DNA from: Verrucomicrobiaceae bacterium
Lineage (GTDB): Bacteria > Verrucomicrobiota > Verrucomicrobiia > Chthoniobacterales > Chthoniobacteraceae
Reading direction: 5' to 3'
DNA: 55,674 nt
NCBI GenBank assembly: GCA_005791535.1
Contig: SXWH01000217.1
Coordinates: forward strand, 1-55,674
In this document: positions 17,820 to 26,676 of the stretch, piece by piece
Position numbering within the stretch: position 1 is the first letter of the stretch
Layout of the letters: each line of letters opens with the position of its first letter
Made by a program: the position numbers and the translations under genes
The notes under the pieces: generated by a model
The model's input: the letters and a program-made list of their open reading frames with translations, nothing else
Told to the model about the DNA's origin: nothing
Databases searched by the model: none

Positions 17820-18346
17820 AAGACGAAGCGCACGCCAGCGCGGATGTTTACGAAATCCGCGTCGTCCTGCACGAACCCGTAAGTGGCTTCCGTGAACAAA
17901 CCGAGATGCGGATTCACGCGCCATTCGAGACCGCCACCGAGTGCGAGAAACGCATCCGTTCCGTCCTGCGACTGGATACCGCCCGCAATCTTGAGATACG
18001 GCGAGAGAAACACGCCGTTCAGCTCAAAAGGATAGCGCCCAATCAGCCCGACCGAATGCTGCCATACCGTGTCGGAATCCCCTTCGGAAGCGTTTGTGTC
18101 GAGCGAGAGACCGAAGTTCCGGTGGAAGAAATAATCGATCGCAAGACCTCCTCCAAATCCGTCGCCATCGCTGCTTCCGGCATCGACGTAGGTGCCGTAT
18201 GCATCCACCTGCAACTCCACTTCCCCGAACGCTGGTTCAGCAGGGTCCACAACGCCCTTCGAAGACGCCGATGGCGGCGCGATTTCCTGTCCGGCGAATG
18301 AATGCGCGGCTAGAGTGGCGAGGACAACGGTGGTGAGAGTTTTCAT
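17816..18346 (-). CDS. outer-membrane beta-barrel protein
   Basis: A 176-residue exported protein. The signal peptide is MKTLTTVVLATLAAHSFA. After a short linker come about eight amphipathic strands with alternating hydrophobic residues and frequent Gly/aromatic turns (GGGLAIDYFFHRNFGLSLD, GVFLSPYLKIAGGIQ, GGGLEWRVNPHLGLFTEATY). It ends in the classic barrel signal VNIRAGVRFVF with a C-terminal Phe. The size fits an OmpA/OmpW-like small barrel. Nothing in the neighbourhood defines a role. Confidence 0.85.
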   Translation of the reverse strand: MKTLTTVVLATLAAHSFAGQEIAPPSASSKGVVDPAEPAFGEVELQVDAYGTYVDAGSSDGDGFGGGLAIDYFFHRNFGLSLDTNASEGDSDTVWQHSVGLIGRYPFELNGVFLSPYLKIAGGIQSQDGTDAFLALGGGLEWRVNPHLGLFTEATYGFVQDDADFVNIRAGVRFVF

Positions 18347-18415
18347 GACGTTCGATTAAAGATTCCGTTGGTTTTGCAGCGATTCATCGATCGCCGACAA
18401 GTGAAAACTCGACTG

Positions 18416-18946
18416 CTACACGGGCCGCAAAACCTCGACAATCTGCGCGAGCACGACACCGCTCGCGGATATCAGGCGGTTCGAGCGTCCAAACAGCGTC
18501 TGTGGCTGCGCCAGTGAAAACAACTCCTGTAACCGGCCGCACGGCGCGACACGAAGGAACGCGTGCGGCTCGCTGCCGTAGCGGATTTTGTATTTATTCA
18601 GCAGGCCGCCGAGCGGCAGACGCGCCTCGATGATCTGGGACCGTAATGGTTCCTCAAACGCATCCAGCGAAATCTCGATGGCTCCGTACTCCACAGGCAG
18701 CATGGTTTTTGCGCAGCACAGCAGGACTTCGCGCCGGTAATGCGTCTCCGTGTGCTCCCTCTGCAGCACGCGAAGCAGCATATCATCGTGGTAGAACTCC
18801 TCGAGTTTCGATGTCATGTCGCCAGCGTGGACGAGCAACCGCCTCGCGACCGGACTGAGTTGTTCCGGAGGGACGGTTTCAAAAACGGGCATCTCACGGC
18901 CCGCAGCCTTGTACAATGCGGGGAGCGGATGAAGATAGTCGGTCAT
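18416..18946 (-). CDS. chorismate lyase-like protein (UbiC/DUF98 fold)
   Basis: A 176-residue protein resembling chorismate pyruvate-lyase, which makes 4-hydroxybenzoate. The match covers the family's key regions: REVLLCCAKTMLPVEYGAIEIS (residues 72-93, with the Arg corresponding to the substrate-binding Arg of UbiC), PLGGLL at 111-116, and TLFGRSNRLISASG at 150-163. A Glu at 171 lies one residue from the UbiC catalytic Glu position. The ATG at 18946 overlaps the stop of the radical SAM gene upstream, so the two proteins are made together. No ubiquinone genes are nearby, so the product may be a 4-hydroxybenzoate-derived specialised metabolite; that is inference. Confidence 0.72.
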   Translation of the reverse strand: MTDYLHPLPALYKAAGREMPVFETVPPEQLSPVARRLLVHAGDMTSKLEEFYHDDMLLRVLQREHTETHYRREVLLCCAKTMLPVEYGAIEISLDAFEEPLRSQIIEARLPLGGLLNKYKIRYGSEPHAFLRVAPCGRLQELFSLAQPQTLFGRSNRLISASGVVLAQIVEVLRPV

Positions 18947-20286
18947 GTGTATCGGGCGTTTTGATGCTGCGGCAGGAAGAACGCGTGCAGGATCACGTCG
19001 ATCTTCAGCAATGCCTCGCGAGTGAGAACCAGCCATCCATCCTGCTCGCGCATCAGCCCGCGGCGGGCCAACTCGGCAAATTGCGCAGAGAATCTCTCAG
19101 TCACATTCACGCCAAACTTACCTGTGAAATACGCAAGTGAAACGCGCCCGAGTTTGAGTTGCAGGATCAACTCGCGGATGAACCGCTCTTCGACAGTCGT
19201 CTCCAAAGCCCGGCCGATCGGGAGTTCACCCTTTTGCACGGCGGCCGTGTAGCTCTCAAAGTCGGGCAGATTCTGAAAATGAACGCCGCCGAGATGGCTG
19301 AAGCTGGCCACCCCGAGACCGAGCAAATCCGCACCCTTCCAGAGTTCATCGCGATAAACGAACTTCGTCTTCTGCGGATCACGCACGGCCGTCGTGGCGC
19401 TGGTGACCGTGTAGCCCGCCTCTTCAAGCGCGGTAAACGCCTCGTTTACCCACCGGCGTTTCGTGTGCCAGTCCGCAACAGGTGCCACGAGTTTTCCCTC
19501 GCTCTGCATCTGCTTGAAAATGCCCGTATTGAACGGGACCTCCATCTGGTAAATCGTCACGCAGTCGGGCAGAAGTTCGAGCAGTTTAGCGATGTTGCGC
19601 TTCCAGTTTTCATCGGTCTCCTCGACCATTCCGGCGATGAGGTCGATGTTGATCTGCGGAAAGCCGATCTTCCGCGCGTAGCTGTAGGCACGGTAAATTT
19701 CATCCTCTTTGTGCGCACGACCGTTCACCTCCAGAATGTGGCGATCGAAGTTTTCCACCCCGAGCGAAAGGCGCGTGACTCCCATTGCGCGGATGGCCTC
19801 AAGTTTCTGCTCCGTGAGCGTTCCTGGTTCCGCTTCAAACGCGATCTCTTCCGCTTCATCCCACGGAAGCGCGGCTTTCATGCGCTCGGTGAGCATCGTC
19901 AATTGCGCGACACTCAGGTAGCTCGGCGTGCCGCCCCCAAAATAGACGAACTTCGGCTTGCGACCGGCGATACGCGGCGTGCGGGCATACATCTCAAGTT
20001 CGCGCATTCCGTTCTCGATGTATCCTTTGATTTCCTCGGCATTCTTGTCGGTATAAACGCGGAAGTAGCAGAAGTGGCAGCGCTTTCTGCAAAACGGGAT
20101 GTGGAAATAGACGCCCAGCGCTGTCCCCTCGGGCGACAGAGTTTCGATCACTTCGCAAACCCGCGGGATGAGCGTCGGTTTCCAGAACGAAAACGGCGGA
20201 TAATTCGCGACAAAGTAATTTCCCGCAGTGGTCTCGTCGCCGTCGGCGAGGAGGCGATCGAATATCTCGGCAGTGGTGGCAGGCAT
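18943..20286 (-). CDS. HemN/HemW-like radical SAM enzyme
   Basis: A 447-residue radical S-adenosylmethionine protein of the coproporphyrinogen-III-oxidase-like group. The iron-sulfur motif is CRKRCHFC with Cys 66, 70 and 73 (CX3CX2C). It is followed by FVYFGGGTPSYLS, AFEAEPGTLTEQKLEAIRAMGVTRLSLGVENF, and a C-terminal HemN-type domain (LGLGVASFSHLGG). Its relatives include haem chaperones, methyltransferases and cyclopropanases, so haem synthesis is not assured. The ATG at 20286 is preferred to an upstream TTG. It is coupled by ATGA to the chorismate-lyase-like gene and divergent from the sugar operon. Confidence 0.85.
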   Translation of the reverse strand: MPATTAEIFDRLLADGDETTAGNYFVANYPPFSFWKPTLIPRVCEVIETLSPEGTALGVYFHIPFCRKRCHFCYFRVYTDKNAEEIKGYIENGMRELEMYARTPRIAGRKPKFVYFGGGTPSYLSVAQLTMLTERMKAALPWDEAEEIAFEAEPGTLTEQKLEAIRAMGVTRLSLGVENFDRHILEVNGRAHKEDEIYRAYSYARKIGFPQINIDLIAGMVEETDENWKRNIAKLLELLPDCVTIYQMEVPFNTGIFKQMQSEGKLVAPVADWHTKRRWVNEAFTALEEAGYTVTSATTAVRDPQKTKFVYRDELWKGADLLGLGVASFSHLGGVHFQNLPDFESYTAAVQKGELPIGRALETTVEERFIRELILQLKLGRVSLAYFTGKFGVNVTERFSAQFAELARRGLMREQDGWLVLTREALLKIDVILHAFFLPQHQNARYT

Positions 20287-20435
20287 GACGGCGGGAACTT
20301 TCGCGCAATCGACGGGCTCCGGCAACCAGATATTACGTTTGCGTAGTATGTTTACCAGGACGGGAAATCCTGCTTTGCGCCTGCGCGACCGGACTGCTTT
20401 TCTCCGCGCATGTCCCGTTCATTCCACGCAATCCG

Positions 20436-21236
20436 ATGCGCATCGTAATCACCGGTGCCAGCCGCGGCATCGGCGGCGCTCTCGCCGAGATACTTCGTGA
20501 ACGAGGCAACGCAGTCTGGTCGATCTCACGGTCGGCGGACGGGCAGCAGTCCTCGAAGTGCGATGTCGCTGAATGGCCGCAAGTCGCCGCTGCTCGCGAC
20601 GCAGTGGCCTCAGAATGGGATTCGATTGATGCAATTATTTGCGCCGCCGCCCTGCAGGGAGAAATCGGCCCGGCAATGACCGCAGACCCGGCTCGCTGGA
20701 GCGCCACGGTGCGAACGAATCTGGACGGAACATTTTTCTCCATCCGGGCGTTTTGGGAGTTGCTGCGAAAGTCGAAACGACGCGGTAAAATCGTCTGCTT
20801 TTCCGGCGGAGGTGCGACCTCGGCGAGGCCCGGCTTTTCGGCTTACGCTGCTTCGAAAACAGCCGTCGTGAGGCTCGTCGAAAACCTTGCCACAGAGTGG
20901 AAGGACGAACCCGTGGATATCAACGCGATTGCACCCGGAGCAATCAATACAGACATGACCCGTGAAATCGTCGCAGCTGGTGCGCCCGCGGCCGGTGCCG
21001 AGGAATTCGCACGCGCGAGCCGGCAGTTGCAGGAAGGCGGACAGCCGATTGAACGGGTCTGCGCGCTCGTGGAATGGCTGCTCTCCAGCGCATCCGACGG
21101 GATTAACGGACGGCTGCTGAGCGCGCAATGGGACGCCTGGGAAACGCTTGCGACACATCGCGAATCGATTGCCGGGTCCGACGTATTTCAATTGCGACGC
21201 GTTCTGCCTGCGGACCGCCCCCTGACATCGTCATGA
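20436..21236 (+). CDS. short-chain dehydrogenase/reductase
   Basis: A 266-residue Rossmann-fold oxidoreductase. The cofactor motif TGASRGIGGA lies at residues 6-15, just after the start, followed by SRSADG, which suggests NADP(H) preference. The catalytic region is FSAYAASKTAVVRLVENLATEW (YxxxK), and NAIAPGAINTDMT follows as in typical members. It is the first gene of a three-gene operon with a Gfo/Idh/MocA oxidoreductase and a heptose-kinase-like GHMP enzyme, each overlapping the next by ATGA. Within that set it probably oxidises or reduces a sugar intermediate. Confidence 0.9.
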   Translation: MRIVITGASRGIGGALAEILRERGNAVWSISRSADGQQSSKCDVAEWPQVAAARDAVASEWDSIDAIICAAALQGEIGPAMTADPARWSATVRTNLDGTFFSIRAFWELLRKSKRRGKIVCFSGGGATSARPGFSAYAASKTAVVRLVENLATEWKDEPVDINAIAPGAINTDMTREIVAAGAPAAGAEEFARASRQLQEGGQPIERVCALVEWLLSSASDGINGRLLSAQWDAWETLATHRESIAGSDVFQLRRVLPADRPLTSS

Positions 21237-22207
21237 AGCCAAAAATCGCCATCATCGGTTGCGGCCTCGTTGGAAGAAAGCGCGCAGCCGCACTCGCCGG
21301 AGGATCGCTTGTCATGGCGTGCGACATTGAAGAATCGCGCGCCAGCAGTCTGGCTGCGCTGGTGCCCGGATGTCGCGCAGTCACCGATCCCGCAGAGGTG
21401 TTCGCAAGCGACGCCGACGTGGTCGTAGTGGCAACGCTAAACAACGCGCTCACACCGCTTTCGCTGGCAGCAGTGAAGGCCGGCAAGCACGTGCTTGTCG
21501 AGAAACCGGCTGCGCGAACGAGTTCCGAGCTTGAATCGTTACGCGTCGCAGCCGAGGCGTCCGGCGTGCGCGTCCGGGTGGGCTATAATCACCGCTTTCA
21601 CCCGGCACTCAGGAAAGCCCGCGAGCTTGTGGATGGCGGCGCACTCGGGCCGCTCATGTTTCTCCGCGGCCGGTACGGGCACGGCGGCCGCACCGGCTAT
21701 GACCGCGAATGGAGGGCGAATCCCGCCCTAGCCGGCGGCGGTGAACTGATCGATCAGGGAGTGCATTTGATCGACCTCGCGAGCTGGTTTCTAGGCGACT
21801 TCGACCGAATCGAAGGCCACGCTGTAACATCTTTTTGGGACATGCCGGTCGACGACAATGCATTCATCTCGCTGCGCACCGCAGCGGGACGGACGGCGTG
21901 GCTTCATGCGAGCTGCACCGAGTGGAAGAATCTTTTCTCATTCGAGATTTACGGACGCACCGGCAAACTCCACGTGGAAGGACTCGGCGGAAGCTACGGG
22001 GTCGAGCGACTCACTTACTACCGAATGCTTCCGCAAATGGGGCCGCCGGAGACAACCGTCTGGGATTTTCCAGGTGTGGACGATTCGTGGGAACGCGAGA
22101 TGGCGGCGTTTCTCGAAGACATCCGGCAAAACCGCGAACCGGAGCCCGGGCCTCGCGAGGCCATCGCGACGCTCCGAGTAGTCGAAACCATTTACGCAGC
22201 ATCATGA
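21233..22207 (+). CDS. Gfo/Idh/MocA-family oxidoreductase
   Basis: A 324-residue NAD(P)-dependent sugar oxidoreductase. The nucleotide motif IIGCGLVGRKRA starts at residue 6; the active-site lysine lies in HVLVEKPAARTSSEL; the substrate domain begins with VGYNHRFHPALRKA and contains GGGELIDQGVHLIDLASWF with the conserved His. The ATG at 21233 overlaps the SDR stop, and the gene's own stop overlaps the kinase start. Family members act on sugars, inositols or nucleotide sugars. The neighbouring kinase suggests a sugar destined for surface glycans. Confidence 0.91.
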   Translation: MKPKIAIIGCGLVGRKRAAALAGGSLVMACDIEESRASSLAALVPGCRAVTDPAEVFASDADVVVVATLNNALTPLSLAAVKAGKHVLVEKPAARTSSELESLRVAAEASGVRVRVGYNHRFHPALRKARELVDGGALGPLMFLRGRYGHGGRTGYDREWRANPALAGGGELIDQGVHLIDLASWFLGDFDRIEGHAVTSFWDMPVDDNAFISLRTAAGRTAWLHASCTEWKNLFSFEIYGRTGKLHVEGLGGSYGVERLTYYRMLPQMGPPETTVWDFPGVDDSWEREMAAFLEDIRQNREPEPGPREAIATLRVVETIYAAS

Positions 22208-23190
22208 TCATCACCCGCTCACCTCTTCGAATCACCCTCGGCGGCGGCGGCACCGACCTGCCCAGCTACTACGAGCAGCACGAAGGATTTCTGATCTCAG
22301 CCGCCATCGATAAGTACGTTTACATCACGCTCATGGAAATGTTTGAGCCGGGAATCCTGCTCAAATACTCGCGCATGGAACGAGTGACCTGCATCAGCGA
22401 AGTCGAGCACCCGATCGTCCGCGAGGCACTGCGGATCACCGGCGTCGACGATGCGCCCGCGCTCGAAATTGCATCCATGGCGGACATCCCCGCAGGCACC
22501 GGACTCGGCTCCAGCGGCAGCTTTACGACGGCGCTCCTGAAGGCCCTGCACACCTACCGCCGAAATATCATGCACCCGCGCGAGATTGCCGCGCAGGCCT
22601 GCGAAATCGAGCTGAACGTCCTCAAGGAACCGATTGGCAAGCAGGACCAATACATCGCCGCGTTCGGTGGAGTTAACTGCTTCCACTTTCGTGAAAACGG
22701 CTCCGTGGAAGTAATACCGCTCCAGCTATCCGAAGAGACACTTTTTAACCTTCAGGACAACCTGTTGCTCTTCTTCACCGGTTACACCCGCTCGGCTTCA
22801 GACATATTGAAGGAACAGGATCGGCGAACAAAGGAACTGGATCCGGCGATGGTGGATAACCTCCATTTCGTGAAGGAACTCGGCGTCGAGAGCATGGAAG
22901 CTCTCGAAAGCGGCGATCTCCGCGAGTTCGCGCGGCTTATGGACGTCCACTGGCAGCACAAGAAAAAGCGCTCGGCAGGAATGAGCAACGCCCAGGTGAA
23001 CGAATGGTACGATTACGCGATGCGGAACGGAGCGCTCGGCGGGAAAATCGTCGGCGCTGGCGGCGGCGGATTCCTAATGTTCTACACCGAAAACAACACG
23101 CACCTTCGCCAGGCAATGCGGAGCAAAGGGTTGCGGGAAACGCGATTCCGATTCGATTTCGAAGGCACCAAAGTCGTCGCGCAGGATTGA
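22204..23190 (+). CDS. GHMP-family sugar kinase, D-glycero-D-manno-heptose 7-phosphate kinase-like
   Basis: A 328-residue kinase. It opens with IITRSPLRITLGGGGTDLPSYY, which is diagnostic of the HddA/heptose-kinase branch of GHMP kinases. The phosphate-binding loop is ADIPAGTGLGSSGSFTTALLKAL, followed by EPIGKQDQYIAAFGG. The C-terminal motif 3 is GGKIVGAGGGGFLMFY. It would phosphorylate the anomeric position of a heptose phosphate or a related sugar. GmhA, GmhB and HddC homologues are absent from the window, so the full pathway is not shown here. It is the last gene of the operon; a weak hairpin overlaps its stop. Confidence 0.88.
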   Translation: MIITRSPLRITLGGGGTDLPSYYEQHEGFLISAAIDKYVYITLMEMFEPGILLKYSRMERVTCISEVEHPIVREALRITGVDDAPALEIASMADIPAGTGLGSSGSFTTALLKALHTYRRNIMHPREIAAQACEIELNVLKEPIGKQDQYIAAFGGVNCFHFRENGSVEVIPLQLSEETLFNLQDNLLLFFTGYTRSASDILKEQDRRTKELDPAMVDNLHFVKELGVESMEALESGDLREFARLMDVHWQHKKKRSAGMSNAQVNEWYDYAMRNGALGGKIVGAGGGGFLMFYTENNTHLRQAMRSKGLRETRFRFDFEGTKVVAQD

Positions 23191-23214
23191 CCTCAATCCT
23201 CGGTCAATCGGGTA

Positions 23215-23934
23215 TCAGTGGGATGCAGCGGCGACCACGATGTGCGGAGTCGGCGTGCCAGCCGCGCCAATCGATGGAGAGGCATCCACTCCAACCGGCG
23301 TCGGCAGTAGTTTGATCCTCACGGTGTCCTTTATGTCGTGGTCATCGTCGTTCCGAAGCCCGGAGCCATAGCTCGCCCGAAGCATGGCGAGTTCATCCAT
23401 CAGAGCCTTGTTTCGCATCGCGAACGCGTCGCGTTCCGCAGTAACAACCGCCAGTTTGTGCTTCAAACCCGCCGCATCACCATCGCCACTCGGACGAATC
23501 AAAAGCTTTGCGGAGCCGAGAATCTCGATCTGATTCTGCTGCTCGGCAACCTTGGCAAGGAGTTCGTCGTTTTGGGCGCGCAGGATGCCGACATTTTTCC
23601 GCAATATATCAAGGTCACCCGCAGAATTGGGGGCTGCTGCCTTCGCATCCTCTGCAATGTAATCGCACTCAACCGTTCCGAACGTAATCAAGCAAGAACC
23701 TTTAAGTTCAGCCTCCGTAACCTGATTGCCGTTCACAAAAGAGTGATTGGTCGACCCCAGATCACGCAGAAGATAGTGGCCATTCACGGCTACGATTTCA
23801 GCGTGAACTCCTGAAACGGTTCCATGGTTAATCTGGATCCCGTTCTCAGCGCGTCGACCGACAGAAATGCGGTTCCCACTTATAGTGAATGTGAGATCTC
23901 CTTTTTCCGGGTGTTTGATGAGAAGTTTTGGCAT
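23215..23934 (-). CDS. FHA-domain protein with coiled coil
   Basis: A 239-residue cytoplasmic protein. Residues 1-85 form a forkhead-associated domain that would bind phosphothreonine peptides: ISVGRRAENGIQI supplies the Gly-Arg pair, GTVSGVHAEIV the Ser...His motif, and LRDLGSTNHSFVNG the final conserved strand. A coiled coil of about 90 residues follows (DILRKNVGILRAQNDELLAKVAEQQNQI...KHKLAVVTAERDAF), and the tail is low-complexity Pro/Ala. The ATG at 23934 is preferred because homology starts there, though an in-frame start nine codons upstream is possible. No kinase or phosphatase gene adjoins it. Confidence 0.88.
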   Translation of the reverse strand: MPKLLIKHPEKGDLTFTISGNRISVGRRAENGIQINHGTVSGVHAEIVAVNGHYLLRDLGSTNHSFVNGNQVTEAELKGSCLITFGTVECDYIAEDAKAAAPNSAGDLDILRKNVGILRAQNDELLAKVAEQQNQIEILGSAKLLIRPSGDGDAAGLKHKLAVVTAERDAFAMRNKALMDELAMLRASYGSGLRNDDDHDIKDTVRIKLLPTPVGVDASPSIGAAGTPTPHIVVAAASH

Positions 23935-24325
23935 TGGAGCGGCGATATAAAAGTTGCTCACTTGCTAGGAGCACATCGGATGCCCGATAAGGAAATCCAA
24001 TGAAAATACCAATTGTGAAAATTACAGCTCCAGTGAATTACCGTTCCGAGCGTAGCGCAAACCGCTGAAAATCAATACCCACCTGAACACGAACGCCCGA
24101 CCGGAAAACCCAGCCGGCTCTCACAAACGCGAGAACTTTTTCCAAAATCGCGGCAAAACAGAGTGTGCAATAAGTCACCAAACAGCGAAGTCCATCTACA
24201 CTCCGCAAACCCGAAGATGCGCGACAAATGCACACTACCGGAGTCCGCAACTGCCTTGCCACTGGACGGCATGCAGGCCTTCCACGAACACTCGCTCAAC
24301 AAATACTAAGACCGACCCGGGACCT
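23935..24325. other. intergenic stretch without a supported gene
   Basis: About 390 bases between the FHA gene and a small lipoprotein gene, both on the minus strand. The base composition is lower in GC than the flanks. Only short, weak open frames are present; the best is a GTG- or ATG-started frame of 30-48 codons at 24163-24309 on the plus strand, with no ribosome binding site. No hairpin, tRNA or repeat was recognised. It presumably holds the promoter of the FHA gene. Confidence 0.4.
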
Positions 24326-24544
24326 CTATCCCTTGGCTTGGCCGTGGGTCACACGGCGCTGCGTCGAAGCCGGTGCCTTTTTCTCACCGGTCAGCGGACG
24401 GTGCTTCAGCTTATCGTAAGCATCGTGCCATGGGCCGCTGCCTTTCTTCGGGCCGAATTCAGGCCGGTGCGAGTATAGCGTATCGGAGCAGGCGGTAAAA
24501 AACAGAGTAGTGGAAGCGCAAAGCGCAAGGGTGAACGTTTTCAT
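24326..24544 (-). CDS. small lipoprotein
   Basis: A 72-residue protein with a lipoprotein signal sequence ending in the lipobox FFTAC (MKTFTLALCASTTLFFTAC). The mature part is short, basic and Pro/Gly/Lys-rich (GPKKGSGPWHDAYDKLKHRPLTGEKKAP). No domain is recognised. The ATG at 24544 was chosen because it starts the signal peptide. It lies 66 bases after the glycogen synthase gene on the same strand and may share its transcript. Confidence 0.7.
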   Translation of the reverse strand: MKTFTLALCASTTLFFTACSDTLYSHRPEFGPKKGSGPWHDAYDKLKHRPLTGEKKAPASTQRRVTHGQAKG

Positions 24545-24610
24545 GGTGCCGCGGAAACAATCAGATTCGGCCGAACTCGTCAACGGAGCCATGCGCAAAG
24601 TGCCACGATT

Positions 24611-25825
24611 TTAATGAATGAGGCTCTCGTAGAGACTCACGGTCCGCCGCGCGATGGCATCCCAGCCGAAGTGCTCTTCCACGCGTTTGCGCCCCGCCTT
24701 TCCCATTCGTTCGCGGAGCGCGGAATCAGACATCAACTCATTCACACGCGCGGCCAAATCACGCGCAAAAGCCTCAGGTTTCGTAGCCTCGAACGGCGAC
24801 TCGCTCATTTGCTCAAGCGGCACCAGATAGCCGGTTTCCCCATGCACGATTACTTCCTTCATCCCACCCACGGAACTCGCCACGACGGCAGTTTCGCACG
24901 CCATCGCTTCGAGATTGATAATTCCAAAGGGTTCGTAAATCGACGGACAGCAGAAGACGGCTGCGTTGCTGTAAAGTTCGATTTTCTCGGGATTGGACAC
25001 CATTTGCTCCAACCAGATGACGCCCGGACGCTGTCCTTGCGCGACAGCCACCGCGGCCTTCATCTCAGCGGCAATCTCCGGCGTATCCGGCGCGCCCGCG
25101 CACAGCACGACCTGGAAGCCCGGGGCCATGTGTGTAATCGCGCGGACGAGATGAATGATTCCCTTCTGCCGCGTGATTCGCCCGACAAAAAGCACGTACG
25201 GCTCCCGCGGATTGATTCCGTATTTTTCCAAAGCACCAGTCGTCGTAACCTTCCGGTACTCGGCCAGGTCGATTCCATTATAAATCACCGGGACGCGTTC
25301 CTTCGGCACGTTGAAGTGATTCAATATGTCCTGCCGTGTGCCCTCCGATACAGCGACGACCGCGTCAGCCATCTCGATGGCCGTCTTCTCGACCCAGCAT
25401 GAAAAATCGTATCCGCCGCCGAGTTGCTCGCGCTTCCACGGACGCAACGGTTCAAGCGAATGCACGGTGAGCACCATCGGGATTCCGTAATTCAGCTTCG
25501 CGATGATCCCACCGAGATGGGTGTACCACGTGTGAAGATGAACAATATCCGCATCGATCGCCGTCGTGCTCCAATCGAGCCCGCGCTGGATAGCTGAAAA
25601 CACCGAGTGCAAGGACTTCGGCGCAGTGTATTCCGAGGTGTCGCACCCGAATCCCACAGCCTTCAGACGCGGAAGGTTGAGCCGCGGTTCGCGCTTTTCC
25701 TTCCCGTAGCACCGCACCTCCACATCGATAAGTTTCGCCAGTTCGCGCGAAAGATAGTCTACGTGCACACCGGCACCTCCGTAGATGGTTGGCGGATACT
25801 CGTTCGTCAGAAACAGCGCTTTCAT
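24611..25825 (-). CDS. GT4-type glycogen synthase (GlgA/GlgM, actinobacterial-like)
   Basis: A 404-residue glycosyltransferase of two Rossmann domains. It starts FLTNEYPPTIYGGAGVHVDYLSREL, which matches the corynebacterial-type GlgA/GlgM group rather than the longer GT5 GlgA. Other marks are ADIVHLHTWYTHLGG, VAVSEGTRQDIL, VIYNGIDLAEYRK, VGRITRQKGIIHLVRA and the donor-binding motif CPSIYEPFGIINLEAMACETAVVASSVGGMKEVI. Mycobacterial relatives make maltose-1-phosphate from ADP-glucose for the GlgE pathway; glgE is not in this window, so glycogen elongation is equally possible. The product is cytoplasmic. Confidence 0.87.
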   Translation of the reverse strand: MKALFLTNEYPPTIYGGAGVHVDYLSRELAKLIDVEVRCYGKEKREPRLNLPRLKAVGFGCDTSEYTAPKSLHSVFSAIQRGLDWSTTAIDADIVHLHTWYTHLGGIIAKLNYGIPMVLTVHSLEPLRPWKREQLGGGYDFSCWVEKTAIEMADAVVAVSEGTRQDILNHFNVPKERVPVIYNGIDLAEYRKVTTTGALEKYGINPREPYVLFVGRITRQKGIIHLVRAITHMAPGFQVVLCAGAPDTPEIAAEMKAAVAVAQGQRPGVIWLEQMVSNPEKIELYSNAAVFCCPSIYEPFGIINLEAMACETAVVASSVGGMKEVIVHGETGYLVPLEQMSESPFEATKPEAFARDLAARVNELMSDSALRERMGKAGRKRVEEHFGWDAIARRTVSLYESLIH

Positions 25826-25860
25826 TTCGTGAAAACCCTACGCAGAGCGGGACGTCGCGG

Positions 25861-26619
25861 TCACTTTAATTCCAGCCCCACTGGACAATGGTCGCTGCCC
25901 ATAATCTCCGGAAAAATCCGCGCAGTCTTGAGCGAGCCACGCAATGGCGACGAGCACAGGAAGTAGTCGATGCGCCAGCCAATGTTGCGTGACCGCGCCT
26001 GATTCATCTGGCTCCACCATGTGTAATGCCCGCCGCCACGCTCAAACTCGCGGAACGTGTCGAGAAAGCCCGCATCGATCATCGCACCGAACCCCTGCCG
26101 CTCCTCGATCGTGAAACCGTGGTTCCTCACGTTGTCCTTCGGCCTTGCGAGATCGATCTCCGTGTGCGCCACGTTCAAGTCTCCGCAAAAAATCACCGGC
26201 TTTCGCTTCTGCAGCTTGTTCAAATACGCGAGATACGCCGCGTCCCACTGCTGACGGTACGGCAACCGTGTGAGTTCGCGCTGCGAATTCGGCACGTAAG
26301 TGTTCACGAGAAAAAAATCCGTGTACTCTGTCGTGAGCACCCGGCCCTCGCGGTCGTGCTCATCCACACCGATGCCACGCGTCACGGAGATCGGTGCCTT
26401 TTTTGAAAGTGTGAGCACCCCGCTGTAGCCCTTCTTCTCGGCCCAGTTCCACTCGGCTGAGCGATAACCGAGCGCACTCCAGTCGTGGTCGACGTCGTCC
26501 GGTCGCGCCTTGGTTTCCTGAAAACACACGAAGTCGGCGTCCTGCACCGTGAGGATGTCGGTGAGTCCTTTTTTCAAAACGGCACGCACGCCGTTCACGT
26601 TCCACGAGAAAAATTTCAT
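25861..26619 (-). CDS. xth: exodeoxyribonuclease III (AP endonuclease)
   Basis: A 252-residue DNA repair nuclease of the exonuclease III/APE1 family, which cleaves at abasic sites and removes 3' blocks. The metal and catalytic motifs are MKFFSWNVNGVRAVLKKG, FVCFQETKARPDDVD with the Mg-binding Glu, NTYVPNSQ with the catalytic Tyr, GDLNVAHTEIDLARPK, and the terminal GSDHCPVGLEL containing the Asp-His pair. The length is that of the standard bacterial enzyme. The ATG at 26619 starts the homology. It lies 57 bases downstream of the phospholipase D-like gene. Confidence 0.95.
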   Translation of the reverse strand: MKFFSWNVNGVRAVLKKGLTDILTVQDADFVCFQETKARPDDVDHDWSALGYRSAEWNWAEKKGYSGVLTLSKKAPISVTRGIGVDEHDREGRVLTTEYTDFFLVNTYVPNSQRELTRLPYRQQWDAAYLAYLNKLQKRKPVIFCGDLNVAHTEIDLARPKDNVRNHGFTIEERQGFGAMIDAGFLDTFREFERGGGHYTWWSQMNQARSRNIGWRIDYFLCSSPLRGSLKTARIFPEIMGSDHCPVGLELK

Positions 26620-26676
26620 CGCCGCGAATGGACGGGATGCATCCCGCGGATGCAAGCACTGCGTGAGCGCGAGAGC

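Noticed and set aside
23186..23208. Hairpin ATTGACC/GGTCAAT at the end of the GHMP kinase gene as a terminator
   Set aside because: Short, AT-rich stem with a nine-base loop overlapping the stop codon and no T run; too weak to call.
24163..24309. Small plus-strand gene of up to 48 codons
   Set aside because: No ribosome binding site, weak start, no domain; could not be told from chance.
26633..26646. Palindrome CGGGATGCATCCCG as terminator or REP
   Set aside because: No T run follows on the relevant strand and no second copy was noticed, so it was not called.
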